The notes beneath the pieces were generated by a model that was not told the origin of the DNA, made no database searches, and saw nothing but the letters and a program-made list of their open reading frames with translations. The position numbers and the translations under genes were made by a program. Below, piece by piece: positions 55,176-64,000 of a DNA stretch of 64,000 nucleotides; position 1 is the stretch's first letter, and every line of letters begins with the position of its first letter. Source of the DNA: Paenibacillus dendritiformis (GTDB lineage Bacteria; Bacillota; Bacilli; Paenibacillales; Paenibacillaceae); assembly GCF_021654795.1 (NCBI RefSeq), contig NZ_AP025344.1, positions 186,001-250,000 of the forward strand. The letters are read 5' to 3'.

Positions 55176-56063
55176 GTGGCAAGGGAACGAAGCCCGCAGC
55201 GAGACGAAGCCAGGAAGATGTGGCTGGACAGCGGCGGCAAAATGAAGCTGAAGGACATTGCTGCCGCCCTCGGGCTCGGGGAGACGCAGGTCCGAAAGTG
55301 GAAGAGCGTCGACCGTTGGGCCGATGCTTTGAATAGTAACGTTACCAATGAATCCAATAGTAACGTTACCAATCGACGGCGGGGTCCCGGCGCCCCGAAA
55401 GGGAACAAGAACGCAGTCGGTAACCGCGGCGGCGCACCCAAGGGAAATCAGAATGCTGTCGGCAATAAAGGCGGCACCGGCGGGCCGTATGGCAATAAGA
55501 AGGCGGTCACGACCGGGGAATATGAAACAATCTGGATGGATGCACTCGAAGAGGACGAACAGGAGCTCGTCGAGCAGGTTGACACCGATCCTGTCCAGCA
55601 GGCAGACGAGGCGATCAAACTCCTTACCATACGGGAGCGCCGCATGCTGCAGCGGATCGGGAAGTTGATGAACGGCCTATCTGAAACGCAGCGGCGAGTG
55701 CTGAGCGAGTTGAAGGCAATCAAAGACGTCATGACCGTTCACGACGAAAAAACGGGCGTCACTAAGACGGTGCCCATTACCCGGACGGAGATGGTCGAAT
55801 CTGAGATTGAGGAAACGGAATACAGAGCCATTGACGATATCATCAAGCTTGAAGAGGCGTTGACCCGAGTCCAGGACAAGAAACTCAAGGCCATCGAGCT
55901 GATGAACAAACTGATCGCAATTGACGAGGAAAAGCAAGTCCGGACGGCCATCTTGCAAATTGAGTTGCAGAAGCTTCAAGGTGCTGAGGGAGCAACGGCG
56001 AGCTGGACGGATGCGCTGAGGGAGATTGCAGAGAAACGGCGGAAGGTGAAGGCGGATGGGTAA
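55176..56063 (+). CDS. terS: Terminase small subunit
   Basis: A 295-residue DNA-recognition subunit of the packaging motor. The N-terminal HTH (RDEARKMWLDSGGKMKLKDI, AAALGLGETQVRKWK) is the PBSX-type terminase small subunit domain. It is followed by Gly/Asn-rich repeats (APKGNKNAVGN, APKGNQNAVGN), which are characteristic of these proteins, and a long helical region for oligomerisation (residues 140-290). GTG start. It overlaps terL by eight bases. Confidence 0.9.
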   Translation: MARERSPQRDEARKMWLDSGGKMKLKDIAAALGLGETQVRKWKSVDRWADALNSNVTNESNSNVTNRRRGPGAPKGNKNAVGNRGGAPKGNQNAVGNKGGTGGPYGNKKAVTTGEYETIWMDALEEDEQELVEQVDTDPVQQADEAIKLLTIRERRMLQRIGKLMNGLSETQRRVLSELKAIKDVMTVHDEKTGVTKTVPITRTEMVESEIEETEYRAIDDIIKLEEALTRVQDKKLKAIELMNKLIAIDEEKQVRTAILQIELQKLQGAEGATASWTDALREIAEKRRKVKADG

Positions 56064-57486
56064 GCCGTATAACGTGGTTTCCGACCTCGTTACCCTCATT
56101 GACCTGTATTGGGATGATCCGGTCGCCTTCGCAGAGGATATGCTCGAATTCGACCCGGACGACTGGCAGCGGGCAGCGATGGCCGACGTGGCCATCCATC
56201 CGCGGGTGAGCATTCGTTCCGGACAAGGTGTCGGCAAGACAGCGTTTGAGGCGGCCCTAATCATATGGTTCCTTTGTTGCCGCCCGAATCCGAAGGTCGT
56301 TTGTACAGCTCCGACCCGGCAGCAGCTCCACGACGTCCTTTGGGCCGAAGTGGCCAAATGGTTGGAACGCTCAATGGTCAAAAACTTGCTCAAATGGACG
56401 AAGACGAAGGTCTACATGGTGGGCCACGAACAGCGGTGGTTCGCGACTGCGCGGACGGCCACGAAGCCGGAGAATATGCAGGGCTTTCACGAAGATTACA
56501 TGCTGTTCATTGTGGACGAAGCTTCCGGCGTAAAGGATGACATCATGGAAGCCATCCTCGGGACACTTTCCGGGGATGAGAACAAGTTGGTTATGTGCGG
56601 GAACCCGACGCGGACTAGTGGCACCTTCTACGATTCCCATCACAAGGATCGGGGCGACTATCGGGCGCATAAGGTTTCCAGCCGGGACAGCCGGCGCACC
56701 AACAAGAAAAACATCGAAATGCTGGAGAGAAAGTATGGCCGGGATAGCGATGTGGTTCGCGTTCGGGTGGATGGGGAGTTCCCCCGTGCTGAGCCGGACA
56801 CCTTCATAGCGTTAGAACTGGCCGAGGCGGCCGCCATGCGGGAAGTGTACTTCCGGGAAGACGGGGCACTCGACATACCGGATGCGGAGCCTCTTGAAAT
56901 CGGCGTTGACGTTGCTCGCTTTGGTGACGACGAAACGGTCATTGTGCCGCGAGTCGGCTTACTGGTTCCGCTCATCAAGACGTATACCAAGAAGGACACC
57001 ATGGAGACGGCCGGATGGGTCATCAACTTGGCAAAGGAATTGATGCTGAAATACGGGCGCCCGCGCTGCACCGTCAAAATTGACGATGATGGCGTCGGCG
57101 GCGGAGTAACCGACCGGGTTAGGGAAGTTGTCCGAGAAGAGGGGCTGTACATCGATGTGATCGACTGCCACAACGGCGGAAAGGCGGACGACCCCGATCA
57201 CTATGATAACTGGGGTACGGAAGCCTGGGCAAATGTCCGGGATCTGCTGCAGGCGGGAGATATTCAGATTCCGAACGACGAGGACCTGATTGGGCAGCTT
57301 TCCACCCGAAAGTATACCGTTACCAGCAAAGGGCGTATCATTCTAGAATCGAAAAAAGAAATGAAAAAGCGGGGCCTCCGATCACCTGACCGGGCGGACG
57401 CGCTTGTTTTGGCCTTCGCAAAATCCGGCATGGTTATTGATCCGGCTGCGGCCGGTTTACTGAGAGGAGGGAGAGTATATGGCTAG
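56056..57486 (+). CDS. terL: Terminase large subunit
   Basis: A 476-residue packaging ATPase/nuclease. The ATPase has Walker A RSGQGVGKTAFEA near residue 55 and Walker B LFIVDEASGVKDD near residue 155. The nuclease domain has EIGVDVARFGDDETV (first Asp), VKIDDDGVGGGVTDRV and the late RSPDRADALVLAF. All motor and nuclease motifs are intact. Confidence 0.94.
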   Translation: MGKPYNVVSDLVTLIDLYWDDPVAFAEDMLEFDPDDWQRAAMADVAIHPRVSIRSGQGVGKTAFEAALIIWFLCCRPNPKVVCTAPTRQQLHDVLWAEVAKWLERSMVKNLLKWTKTKVYMVGHEQRWFATARTATKPENMQGFHEDYMLFIVDEASGVKDDIMEAILGTLSGDENKLVMCGNPTRTSGTFYDSHHKDRGDYRAHKVSSRDSRRTNKKNIEMLERKYGRDSDVVRVRVDGEFPRAEPDTFIALELAEAAAMREVYFREDGALDIPDAEPLEIGVDVARFGDDETVIVPRVGLLVPLIKTYTKKDTMETAGWVINLAKELMLKYGRPRCTVKIDDDGVGGGVTDRVREVVREEGLYIDVIDCHNGGKADDPDHYDNWGTEAWANVRDLLQAGDIQIPNDEDLIGQLSTRKYTVTSKGRIILESKKEMKKRGLRSPDRADALVLAFAKSGMVIDPAAAGLLRGGRVYG

Positions 57487-58957
57487 TTGGTGGCAGCGAG
57501 CGGTTGGGGAAATGTCAAAGCTTCGGCAAGGCTTATCCGGCCTTTGGGGGCTTGTAACAAGCGGCATAGGCGGTGCGTATAAGCTTGACTCGACTCGAGT
57601 AAATTACACAAAAGCCCGGGCGCTTTATGACAACACAGAAGAGAACTACAAGCTCGGTGCTGGCTTTGCCAAAAAGATAGTCAACTCGACTGTCGGATTT
57701 ATGGGCGTGCCTGAAATAAAAAGTGCCGATGAAGATGCCCAAGAGAGGCTGCAGGAGTTTTTTAAGCAGAATCACTCAAGGGTCCAGCGGACGCAGTTGA
57801 ACGCCATCAAGGAAGGCGACTGCTTTGTTTGGCTCACACGGGAGGACACTGATTCACCGCTTTTTCCAGAAGAGAGGAAGCGACTGGTTTACAATATCCT
57901 TCCACCCGATCAGGTGCAGAAAATCAACCGTAACCCAATCACAGGGGAGGCAATTGAGTACATCCTTGAATCGACGCATACCTGGATGGATGAATCCGGG
58001 GCGAACCGCCGAGCGACGATCAAGCAACGTATCAGCGCTGAGAGGCGCTTGATTGAAATTGAGGGAGACATCCCTCCAGGCATAGAAGTTGGGGAAACAC
58101 CGAACCCGTGGGGATTCATCCCCATTGTTCATTTCAAAAATGAGGGCGACGAGACCATGGAATTTGGGAAAAGTGACCTTGAATCGGTGGAGCCTTTTTT
58201 GAAGGTGTACCATGACGTATTCATGCATGCGGTACAGGGTTCGAAGATGCACAGCACGCCACGCTTGAAACTGAAACTGAAAGACGTGGCAGGCTTCCTG
58301 CGTAACAACTTCGGCATCAATGACCCGGCTGAATTTGCTAAGAAGGGCGGAAAAATTGACCTGAGCGGACATGAAATGTTGATATTCCAGGGCGAAGAAG
58401 ATGCAGATTTCATCGAAGCTAAGTCAGCGAGCGGTGATGCAACCGCATTGCTAAAATTCATTTTCTATTGCATCACTTCATCGTCAGAAACGCCTGAATT
58501 TGTCTTCGGCGTTCACATGCCGTCATCGCTGGCTTCGACAAAAGAACAGATGCCTGTGTTCATCCAGAAGATTGAACGCAAGCGTCAGGAGTTCACCGAT
58601 TCATGGAAGCTGCTTGCACGGATGGTGCTGGCTATGATTTCACAGGCCGAGAATATCAGCTTTAGCACCTACGAGACGGAGCTGGTCTGGGAGAATATCG
58701 ACCCACGCGACAGCAAAGATGCTGCCGAGGAACTGAAGTCCATTGTAGAAGCATTGGACACGGCAGTATCTGGCCAAATGATGTCCTTGGAGGCTGCTGT
58801 CCAGTATCTCAAATACTGGGTAGATACGATCCGTGACTATGAAAGCGATGACCCGGACGTGGCTGGCGAAAAGGATCGAATATTGCAGACATCCATCTTC
58901 CGCGCCCGGTTATTCGACGCGGCATACCTTGATGAAGAAAGGAAGGCTGCCTCATGA
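57479..58957 (+). CDS. Portal protein
   Basis: A 492-residue protein at the portal position after terL, overlapping it by eight bases. YKLGAGFAKKIVNSTVGFMG at the start, VYHDVFMHAVQGSKMHSTPR and the helical C-terminal part (DAAEELKSIVEALDTAVSGQ) fit SPP1 gp6-like dodecameric portals. It forms the DNA gate of the head and recruits the terminase. Confidence 0.88.
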   Translation: MASWWQRAVGEMSKLRQGLSGLWGLVTSGIGGAYKLDSTRVNYTKARALYDNTEENYKLGAGFAKKIVNSTVGFMGVPEIKSADEDAQERLQEFFKQNHSRVQRTQLNAIKEGDCFVWLTREDTDSPLFPEERKRLVYNILPPDQVQKINRNPITGEAIEYILESTHTWMDESGANRRATIKQRISAERRLIEIEGDIPPGIEVGETPNPWGFIPIVHFKNEGDETMEFGKSDLESVEPFLKVYHDVFMHAVQGSKMHSTPRLKLKLKDVAGFLRNNFGINDPAEFAKKGGKIDLSGHEMLIFQGEEDADFIEAKSASGDATALLKFIFYCITSSSETPEFVFGVHMPSSLASTKEQMPVFIQKIERKRQEFTDSWKLLARMVLAMISQAENISFSTYETELVWENIDPRDSKDAAEELKSIVEALDTAVSGQMMSLEAAVQYLKYWVDTIRDYESDDPDVAGEKDRILQTSIFRARLFDAAYLDEERKAAS

Positions 58958-59973
58958 GTCGGATCGTCAAATCTGTTGAAGAGACGCTGCGGCAGCTTAT
59001 GCGGACGACTGGTCCATACCTGCAATGGGCGCTTGCAGCCCGGAAGAAGTATATCGACCTCCGGCTCGGCCAGGATCAAGAAGTCCGTCGAATTTATATC
59101 CGCGCTGCGGACAAAGTAGCAAGGGAAATACGTCGCATGAGGCAGCAAGGCTACGGCAATCAGATGAACGTCCGGTATTTGACCGCTCTTGAGCTCTCAC
59201 TGCGCCAGAACAGCATCACGGAGGCCTTGCAGGGGATTGTAAGCAGCAGCATCGAGAAGGCCGTGGAAGCAGGCACAAGCTATTCCTATGAAGTCACACT
59301 CTCACAGATATCACGGACGGAGCTCTCGAAGGGACCGGTAAAGAGGGCGTTTTTCAGAGCCAATACGCAGGCGGTCGAGGCCTGCTGGGCAAGGACCCAG
59401 GGAGGGTTGCATCTATCTGACCGGATATGGCGGCATGGGGAGAAAGCCCGAACTGCAATCACCGAAATCATCCAGGATGCGGTTGCAACCGGCGAGGACC
59501 CCCTGGAGACGGCGCGGGCTCTTGAAAAATATGTCCGGCGTGGGAAAAAGACGCTTGCCTATGAATATCCAAACATGATGGAACGAATGGGCAGCCGGAT
59601 ACCGCAGGACATTAGCTATGAGGCGCTGCGCCTCGTCCGGACGGAGACGGCAGCAGCATTCGGGGAAGGTACGATCGCCGCGGCCAGCGTCTCTCCATCT
59701 TATACCGGAATGAAGTGGTTATTGTCGAATCATTCTGACCCATGCCAAGTATGCAAGAAATTCGCGGAAGTTGACCACGGCCTCGGTAGGGGCGTCTGGC
59801 CACCCGGTGAAGAGCCACCTTTTCCGGCCCATCCCAATGATATGTGCACGCTTGTTTCGGTGCATGAGGATACGGACGCCTTTATCGACCGCCTGAATGC
59901 CTGGATGACGAATCCTGCATCCCAGCCGGATCTTGAGAAATGGTATCAGGAGGTATATTCCAAGGTGGCATAG
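58954..59973 (+). CDS. MuF/SPP1 gp7-like minor head protein
   Basis: A 339-residue head morphogenesis protein overlapping the portal gene by four bases. The long helical N-terminal part leads to the MuF domain: RLVRTETAAAFGEGTIAAAS, then KWLLSNHSDPCQVCKKFAEV, PPFPAHPNDMCTLV with Cys and His residues that are typical of the family. It probably enters the procapsid with the portal and may be ejected with DNA. No C-terminal toxin domain is attached. Confidence 0.92.
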   Translation: MSRIVKSVEETLRQLMRTTGPYLQWALAARKKYIDLRLGQDQEVRRIYIRAADKVAREIRRMRQQGYGNQMNVRYLTALELSLRQNSITEALQGIVSSSIEKAVEAGTSYSYEVTLSQISRTELSKGPVKRAFFRANTQAVEACWARTQGGLHLSDRIWRHGEKARTAITEIIQDAVATGEDPLETARALEKYVRRGKKTLAYEYPNMMERMGSRIPQDISYEALRLVRTETAAAFGEGTIAAASVSPSYTGMKWLLSNHSDPCQVCKKFAEVDHGLGRGVWPPGEEPPFPAHPNDMCTLVSVHEDTDAFIDRLNAWMTNPASQPDLEKWYQEVYSKVA

Positions 59974-60030
59974 TATCCTTTCCATATGCGCGGTATGATG
60001 GATTCATAGAAGCGTATAGGAGGGTTGAAC

Positions 60031-60168
60031 ATGTCAGGAGGAATTGAGTTTGAAATCCCGTTGATTCCGACCGAGGAAGAGCTTAGGCAAATGCGGAAGG
60101 AACAGACGAAGGATAAGCTTCAAGTGCTGGATGGAGGTAAGGATAACAACATAGACGATGAAGAATAA
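60031..60168 (+). CDS. Small acidic phage protein
   Basis: A 45-residue protein (MSGGIEFEIPLIPTEEELRQ, ending DDEE) with AGGAGGG upstream and a terminator directly behind. It lies between head genes. Unknown function. Confidence 0.6.
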   Translation: MSGGIEFEIPLIPTEEELRQMRKEQTKDKLQVLDGGKDNNIDDEE

Positions 60169-60195
60169 GCGCCCTGAAAAGGCGCTTTTTATTTT
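60168..60195 (+). terminator. Intrinsic terminator within the head gene region
   Basis: AGCGCC and GGCGCT pair around CTGAAAA, followed by TTTTATTTTT. A strong terminator between minor head and capsid genes means that either late transcription is antiterminated or it sets the ratio of upstream to downstream products. Confidence 0.85.
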
Positions 60196-60216
60196 TCCTG
60201 TAGAGGAGTGAACCCC

Positions 60217-60657
60217 TTGCATGAAGTGATTTTTACAGCCGACGAACTCCGTGCTAAGTGCGCGGAATGGCAGAAGATCCTAAGGTTGCAGGATTGGATT
60301 GTTGGCCTTGAGATATGTCGAGAGAGGGAAATGCATGAGCAAAATCGCAATGCTGAGATTGATGCAGTGCTCCCGAAAAGAATGGCGTCGATCCGCATCC
60401 TAGCTCCGGTCGACTATCCTCCTAATTCTGCCGAACCTCAAGACATGGAGCTTTCCTTGGTGCATGAGTTATTACACATCCATCTATTTCCGCTCTTTGC
60501 AGATCGGGAGGATGAAATGCGATTGGTCGCAGAGGAACAGGCTATCGAAGCAATTAGCCGCGGCTTAATTGCGTTGGCACGGAGAGGGGGTGAACAAGAG
60601 AATGCGGAACGGACTGATTTACGGGGAGATGGCGGAGCAGACAACGCAGCCGTTTAG
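60217..60657 (+). CDS. Phage protein with HELLH metalloprotease-like motif
   Basis: A 146-residue protein from a TTG with GAGGAG upstream. DELRAKCAEWQKILRLQDWI precedes the motif LVHELLHIHLFPL (HExxH) near residue 92, followed by the acidic helix EQAIEAISRGLIAL. This fits SprT-like/zincin-like phage proteins. A protease role in head maturation is possible but the family is unclear. It overlaps the next gene by 56 bases. Confidence 0.7.
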   Translation: MHEVIFTADELRAKCAEWQKILRLQDWIVGLEICREREMHEQNRNAEIDAVLPKRMASIRILAPVDYPPNSAEPQDMELSLVHELLHIHLFPLFADREDEMRLVAEEQAIEAISRGLIALARRGGEQENAERTDLRGDGGADNAAV

Positions 60658-61786
60658 GCTGTTCGGGAATCTTTCGGGAGAGATGAGCGTCAACGATGTA
60701 CCGCTCGCCCCGGGTGTGCGGATTGATGAGCTAAAGAAAGGCGACGACGATCCGCTGGAAGTCGTAGTTGAGATCCCAGCCAGCCGTTCCAAGCGGGGCT
60801 GGAACTACAGAAGCCAATCGTTGAAGGATATTGTCGATGCGGTCATGACCAAGACGCTGAACGGTTTCCTGGGCCACCAAAAACCGGAGGACGTCAATAA
60901 TCAGTTTCTGCCCCCAGTCACGCATTGGGTTGGGGCGAAGATGGTCGGCGAGACGGCTTACTTCCGCGGTGTGGTCGATGCAGCGGCGAAGGATCTGAAA
61001 CGGTGGATTCGTTCCAACCGAATCAATCAGGTGTCCATTTACGGCATGCCGAAGCTGCAACGAGCAAAGGGAGAAACTGACGTAGTTGGCTACAATCCTT
61101 TATCCATCGACTGGACTCCACTTGACCGCGCAGGGATGAATACCCGCATCGTCGCCATGTCGGGCGAGATGTGGGACTTAGATGGGGCAGGCCCCGAAGA
61201 ATCGAAAGGAGATGACGAACAGGTGGAATGGGCGCAGGTTTTAACCGAAGTGAAGAAGAAACACGGCATGAAGGGATTTACGATCGGCACGCTGGCCGGG
61301 GAAATGGGACTCACAGATGAACAGGTAGTCGCGGAGCTGACACCAGAGTTTGCGCAGCAGGTCCAGCGGGCGCTCGATGTGTTGGGCAAAGCTGAGAGCA
61401 TCCTGGGCGTGAGCGGGGAAATGGATGTCGAAGAATTATTCAAAACGTTGAAAGCTGCAGCCGACAAGGAAGCTTCCGCCAGCCGGGATCAAATCATTGG
61501 CGAAATGATGGAGTCGAAGGTTACCTCGGTGGCCGTCCGGAAGGACCTCACGAACCCGGAGACACCGCTCGGAAAAATGTGGTCGTACCATCTCCGCGGA
61601 ATTGCAGCGGATGCCACTAAGGAACACATTGCCGGAGAAATGGATACTTTTCTTGCCGACCCAGTAGTGAAGGGTATCGTTGATCGGTACCATACCGATC
61701 CCCCTGCCGGAGCTGGCCGTGCCGGAACGGGCGGCGGGCAAGCTGGGGGGCCGCAGAACCTAAAAACCAAACGGACAAGCATTTAA
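60602..61786 (+). CDS. Prohead protease-scaffold (S78/XkdF-like)
   Basis: A 394-residue protein. Residues about 40-165 look like a head maturation protease: a PASRSKRGWNYRSQSLKDIV strand-helix start, NGFLGHQKPED with the catalytic His, and INQVSIYGMPK with the Ser. The following helical, acidic part (EWAQVLTEVKKKHGMKGFTI, VDVLGKAESILG-like) would be the scaffold, and a Gly-rich tail ends the protein. ATG 60602 was chosen over a GTG at 60590, which sits directly on the GAGGGGG. It precedes the capsid genes as usual. Confidence 0.75.
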   Translation: MRNGLIYGEMAEQTTQPFRLFGNLSGEMSVNDVPLAPGVRIDELKKGDDDPLEVVVEIPASRSKRGWNYRSQSLKDIVDAVMTKTLNGFLGHQKPEDVNNQFLPPVTHWVGAKMVGETAYFRGVVDAAAKDLKRWIRSNRINQVSIYGMPKLQRAKGETDVVGYNPLSIDWTPLDRAGMNTRIVAMSGEMWDLDGAGPEESKGDDEQVEWAQVLTEVKKKHGMKGFTIGTLAGEMGLTDEQVVAELTPEFAQQVQRALDVLGKAESILGVSGEMDVEELFKTLKAAADKEASASRDQIIGEMMESKVTSVAVRKDLTNPETPLGKMWSYHLRGIAADATKEHIAGEMDTFLADPVVKGIVDRYHTDPPAGAGRAGTGGGQAGGPQNLKTKRTSI

Positions 61787-61801
61787 GGAGGTTGAATGTC
61801 A

Positions 61802-62197
61802 ATGCCATACAAAGGTCAACCGGTGCCAAGCACCACGTATCAGTCGTATCGAGCAAAAGTCAGCGACGGGAAGTCTGTCCGAGTCACTGTTCCGGCGAAG
61901 ACAACCATTGAGGCCCAAAAATTTTACCTGTTGGACGGTTTCTTTGGCGCTGCCACGGAATCTGTCACAACGGGTACAGGACAAACGGATGAAGTTGTCC
62001 TGAACATCGAACAGGCGGAATTTGAAACTGACCAAATCGATAAAACTCAGGCGTTTGCTGTTGGAACATCAATCTACTGGGATGCCACAAAAAACCAACT
62101 TACAGAGACTGCCACCGACAACCGTCTTGTAGGGCGAGTAACGGCGGCGAAAGACGCCAATAACGTAATCTGGTTCCTGCTGGGACCACAAGTATAG
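61802..62197 (+). CDS. DUF2190-like capsid decoration protein
   Basis: A 131-residue beta-rich protein (SVRVTVPAKTTIEAQKFYLL, DEVVLNIEQAEFETDQID, VGTSIYWDATKNQLTETAT, LVGRVTAAKDANNVIWFLLG). The last part has the DUF2190 pattern of head stabilising proteins. GGAGGT is upstream; start at 61796 is also possible. Its place directly before the major capsid gene supports the call. Confidence 0.8.
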   Translation: MPYKGQPVPSTTYQSYRAKVSDGKSVRVTVPAKTTIEAQKFYLLDGFFGAATESVTTGTGQTDEVVLNIEQAEFETDQIDKTQAFAVGTSIYWDATKNQLTETATDNRLVGRVTAAKDANNVIWFLLGPQV

Positions 62198-62211
62198 GAG
62201 GCTGATAATCA

Positions 62212-63276
62212 ATGGCAAGAGTACACAGTATTGAGACACTGAAAGAAAAGCGCCGGCAGGGGACCGTTCAAACAACGGTTCCTTTTTTGTTGAATGGACG
62301 TCAGGAAGTAGTCACCAAGAAGATCGTAAACGGCGAGATGGAGACCTATGAGCTCGATAAGCCGATTGGCGAGATGTTGACGAGTGAAAACAGCAGGAAG
62401 GAACTGCTGCAGAAGGTTGTCCTTGACGTTGAGCTGGGGAAAGAAGAAGTCCCGACCCTGTACGGTCCCATTTATGACACAATGAATGATCCTAATTTTC
62501 CAGAAGTATTCGACGCAAAGTGGGCACAATACGGAACCGTTGTTTTCTTCAAACACCTTGAAGGCGAGGAAGTCAAGTTTGGTAGTTTGCAAGCAGAACA
62601 AGGTCCAACAGCTAGAATCGAGGGGTTTACAGCGGGATTTGAGTACACAAAAGAAATAGAGCTTTTTAACCAAACATTTAACTTTGAGTTGCTTAACAAG
62701 GCGTTCGGGGAAGCCCACAATGCGCTGCTAAATCATCTTCATCTCGGGCCGATCATCAAGCACAGCTATAAGGCAGGAAACAAGACGGCGCCTGTATACG
62801 TGGACCAGTTAGGCAAAACGCTCACGAGTGCAACAGGAGCTCACTTCATCTTGAGTATGCGGGAGACGCTGCGAGCTGCACTGCGGGATGCCCGAACGGC
62901 CAAGCGCCCGGGGAACATTCTCTTGGCAAATCCGGCCGACAAAGAGGATATCGACGATGCACTGTCCAGTTTTACAATTCAGGCGACGCCTTATCGGGCA
63001 TTGGACGGCATCACGGACATCATTTACTACGATGGATGGGAAGCCACCGTAAGCAAAAAGACATACACATATCCGGGTGTTCCTGCAGGAAAGGCTTACC
63101 TTATCCGTCCGAAACGCGGATTTAAGGAGCTCGTCAAGCAGGCCCTGCAAATCCAGGCGACCATGGGGGACTTGACGCGTCTGGTAGAAGCACAAGTGGT
63201 CGGCGACGTATGGCGTGGTGTATTTGCGGCAATCGACGAAAATGTCCAGGAGATTAGTTTCCCGGGCAAAGCCTAA
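62212..63276 (+). CDS. Major capsid protein
   Basis: A 354-residue protein at the capsid position after protease-scaffold and decoration genes, with AGGAGG upstream. Features such as FTAGFEYTKEIELFNQTFNF, a long spine-like helix region (MRETLRAALRDARTAKRPGN), LLANPADKEDIDDAL and the C-terminal RLVEAQVVGDVWRGVFAAI fit HK97-fold capsids that do not belong to the classic HK97 family. Assignment rests on order, size and composition. Confidence 0.8.
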   Translation: MARVHSIETLKEKRRQGTVQTTVPFLLNGRQEVVTKKIVNGEMETYELDKPIGEMLTSENSRKELLQKVVLDVELGKEEVPTLYGPIYDTMNDPNFPEVFDAKWAQYGTVVFFKHLEGEEVKFGSLQAEQGPTARIEGFTAGFEYTKEIELFNQTFNFELLNKAFGEAHNALLNHLHLGPIIKHSYKAGNKTAPVYVDQLGKTLTSATGAHFILSMRETLRAALRDARTAKRPGNILLANPADKEDIDDALSSFTIQATPYRALDGITDIIYYDGWEATVSKKTYTYPGVPAGKAYLIRPKRGFKELVKQALQIQATMGDLTRLVEAQVVGDVWRGVFAAIDENVQEISFPGKA

Positions 63277-63289
63277 GGCGGTGATCTAA

Positions 63290-63640
63290 ATGGAAACTAG
63301 TCCATTGCTTAGGACCAAGCTTCGGAGACTCTTAAACGAGGTGATTCCGAGGGGCGGTTCCGAAGCGGATACGAATTTCACCGATGCGGAAATCGACTTG
63401 CTGCTACAGGAGGCGGATAGCATTTATGTCGCCGCCTCCGTGGGGTGGATGGAGAAGGCGGGGCTGCTGCAGGGTGACATCGAGAGCTATTCGGCTGGTA
63501 CGGAAAAGTACGACCTCACACCCCTGAAAGACAAGCTCAATCACGCTTTGTTGATGGCTCAGCAGTACAGCCAAATGGCGGAATCGGCTGCGAACGGGGG
63601 GAGCTTCATGCTCCGCGTGCAGGCACCGCGGGTGCTTTGA
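63290..63640 (+). CDS. Head-tail connector protein (putative)
   Basis: A 116-residue helical protein (SPLLRTKLRRLLNEVIPRGG, FTDAEIDLLLQEADSIYVAA, LKDKLNHALLMAQQYSQMAE). The pattern of a C-terminal helix with repeated Ala and Met fits adaptor proteins (SPP1 gp15/HK97 gp6-like), and the position directly after the capsid gene supports this. Confidence 0.7.
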   Translation: METSPLLRTKLRRLLNEVIPRGGSEADTNFTDAEIDLLLQEADSIYVAASVGWMEKAGLLQGDIESYSAGTEKYDLTPLKDKLNHALLMAQQYSQMAESAANGGSFMLRVQAPRVL

Positions 63641-63641
63641 C

Positions 63642-64000
63642 ATGGACTTTGTAGAATTGCGCCGGCGGCATATTGCTTGGAATATATCGCAGAACCCTAC
63701 TGAGATCGCTATCCACCGCAAGGAGAAAGTCCGGAAGGGTGGCGGGCACGATGAGATTGAAAAGGACCTTCCGCCCGTTACCGTCCGGATTTTTGTTTCG
63801 CGCTCTCAGATACCGCAGACCGTTTCCAATTTAGCCGGCACGAAACAGACGGATAAGATGTATAGCCTACTTGCCGACGGGTACGCGGACATCAAAGCAG
63901 GTCCGAACGTAACCGATCGTTTCGAAGCTTTAGGCGAGACGTTCGAAGTTGTTTCTGTCCAACCACAGGTTGTGCAGGGTGTGATCGTTGGGTATCAGGC
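63642..64000 (+). CDS. Head completion protein (partial, runs off the window)
   Basis: The ATG at 63642 begins at the previous stop (TGACATGG). The first 119 residues read MDFVELRRRHIAWNISQNPT, VTVRIFVSRSQIPQTVSNLA and FEALGETFEVVSVQPQVVQG, a beta-rich pattern like SPP1 gp16-type head closure proteins. The 3' end lies outside. Confidence 0.65.
   Translation, partial: MDFVELRRRHIAWNISQNPTEIAIHRKEKVRKGGGHDEIEKDLPPVTVRIFVSRSQIPQTVSNLAGTKQTDKMYSLLADGYADIKAGPNVTDRFEALGETFEVVSVQPQVVQGVIVGYQ

Larger units (their letters stand above)
33543..64000. mobile_element. Prophage, left and middle part (continues past the window)
   Basis: More than 30 kb in lambda-like order: integrase and lysogeny genes leftward, then a rightward series of early, recombination, replication, regulation, packaging and head genes with many four-base overlaps. 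The MuF-type head protein next to the portal and the two-subunit terminase indicate a tailed virus, most likely a siphovirus, but tail genes are not in view. Key genes are intact: integrase, repressor, initiator, helicase, terminase, portal and capsid. It may therefore be inducible. Confidence 0.9.

Noticed and set aside
58954..59973. Possible polymorphic toxin fused to MuF
   Set aside because: The protein ends soon after the MuF domain and has no extra C-terminal domain.

Overview
The window looks like the chromosome of a Paenibacillus-type Bacillota. The signs are strong AGGAGG ribosome binding sites, roughly 50% GC genes, a SinI/SinR pair, a class I ribonucleotide reductase behind a cobalamin riboswitch, and a lasso peptide precursor whose core nearly matches paeninodin of Paenibacillus dendritiformis as I remember it. 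Genus is inferred from gene content only.

Region 1 (1-11650) is an exopolysaccharide locus: the end of an EpsG-like polymerase, a GT32 glycosyltransferase, a phosphoglycosyl transferase, an aminotransferase with an inverted PglD-type acetyltransferase, a PF14907-type nucleotidyltransferase, a GT4 enzyme, a pyruvyltransferase-like protein, a PP-loop protein, a Wzx-like flippase and GalE. It ends with a small SinI antirepressor and a convergent SinR repressor.

Region 2 (11718-17540, minus strand) is a lasso peptide operon in the order cyclase C, precursor A, HPr-kinase-like K, RRE protein B1, leader peptidase B2, ABC exporter D, with sinR next in the same direction and no visible terminator between. 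Paired GTTCTT/AAGAAC palindromes resembling SinR operators sit at the lasso promoter. The same palindrome sits at the promoter of the nucleotidyltransferase gene in the EPS locus. I read this as one SinR-type circuit joining EPS and lasso peptide production, with SinR encoded at the end of the operon it may repress.

Region 3 (17700-33542) is ordinary chromosome: a TagO/WecA-type transferase, a SUFU-domain protein, a secreted SLH-5'-nucleotidase, nrdA-nrdB (NrdR boxes plus a cobalamin riboswitch plus a terminator), an OYE-family reductase, an alpha/beta hydrolase, a 720-base intergenic stretch holding an imperfect repeat family, free-methionine sulfoxide reductase, hybrid cluster protein, a B12-binding radical SAM protein and tRNA-Thr(CGT).

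Region 4 (33543 to the window end) is the left part of a prophage integrated at tRNA-Thr. It holds integrase, an ImmA/IrrE-like protease, a lipoprotein, a divergent repressor/Cro switch with five 15-bp operators, early small genes with a strongly folded RNA, and a recombination module (Rad50-like ATPase, RecT-like protein, metallo-beta-lactamase fold protein). Next is a replication module (O/DnaD-like initiator carrying seven iterons inside its own gene, G39P-like loader, DnaB helicase), then RuvC-like resolvase, DNA methylases, two ArpU/RinA-like regulators, a candidate late promoter, a low-GC moron, and the packaging and head genes (TerS, TerL, portal, MuF, protease/scaffold, decoration, capsid, connectors). 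The prophage runs off the right edge, so tail, lysis and attR are not seen.
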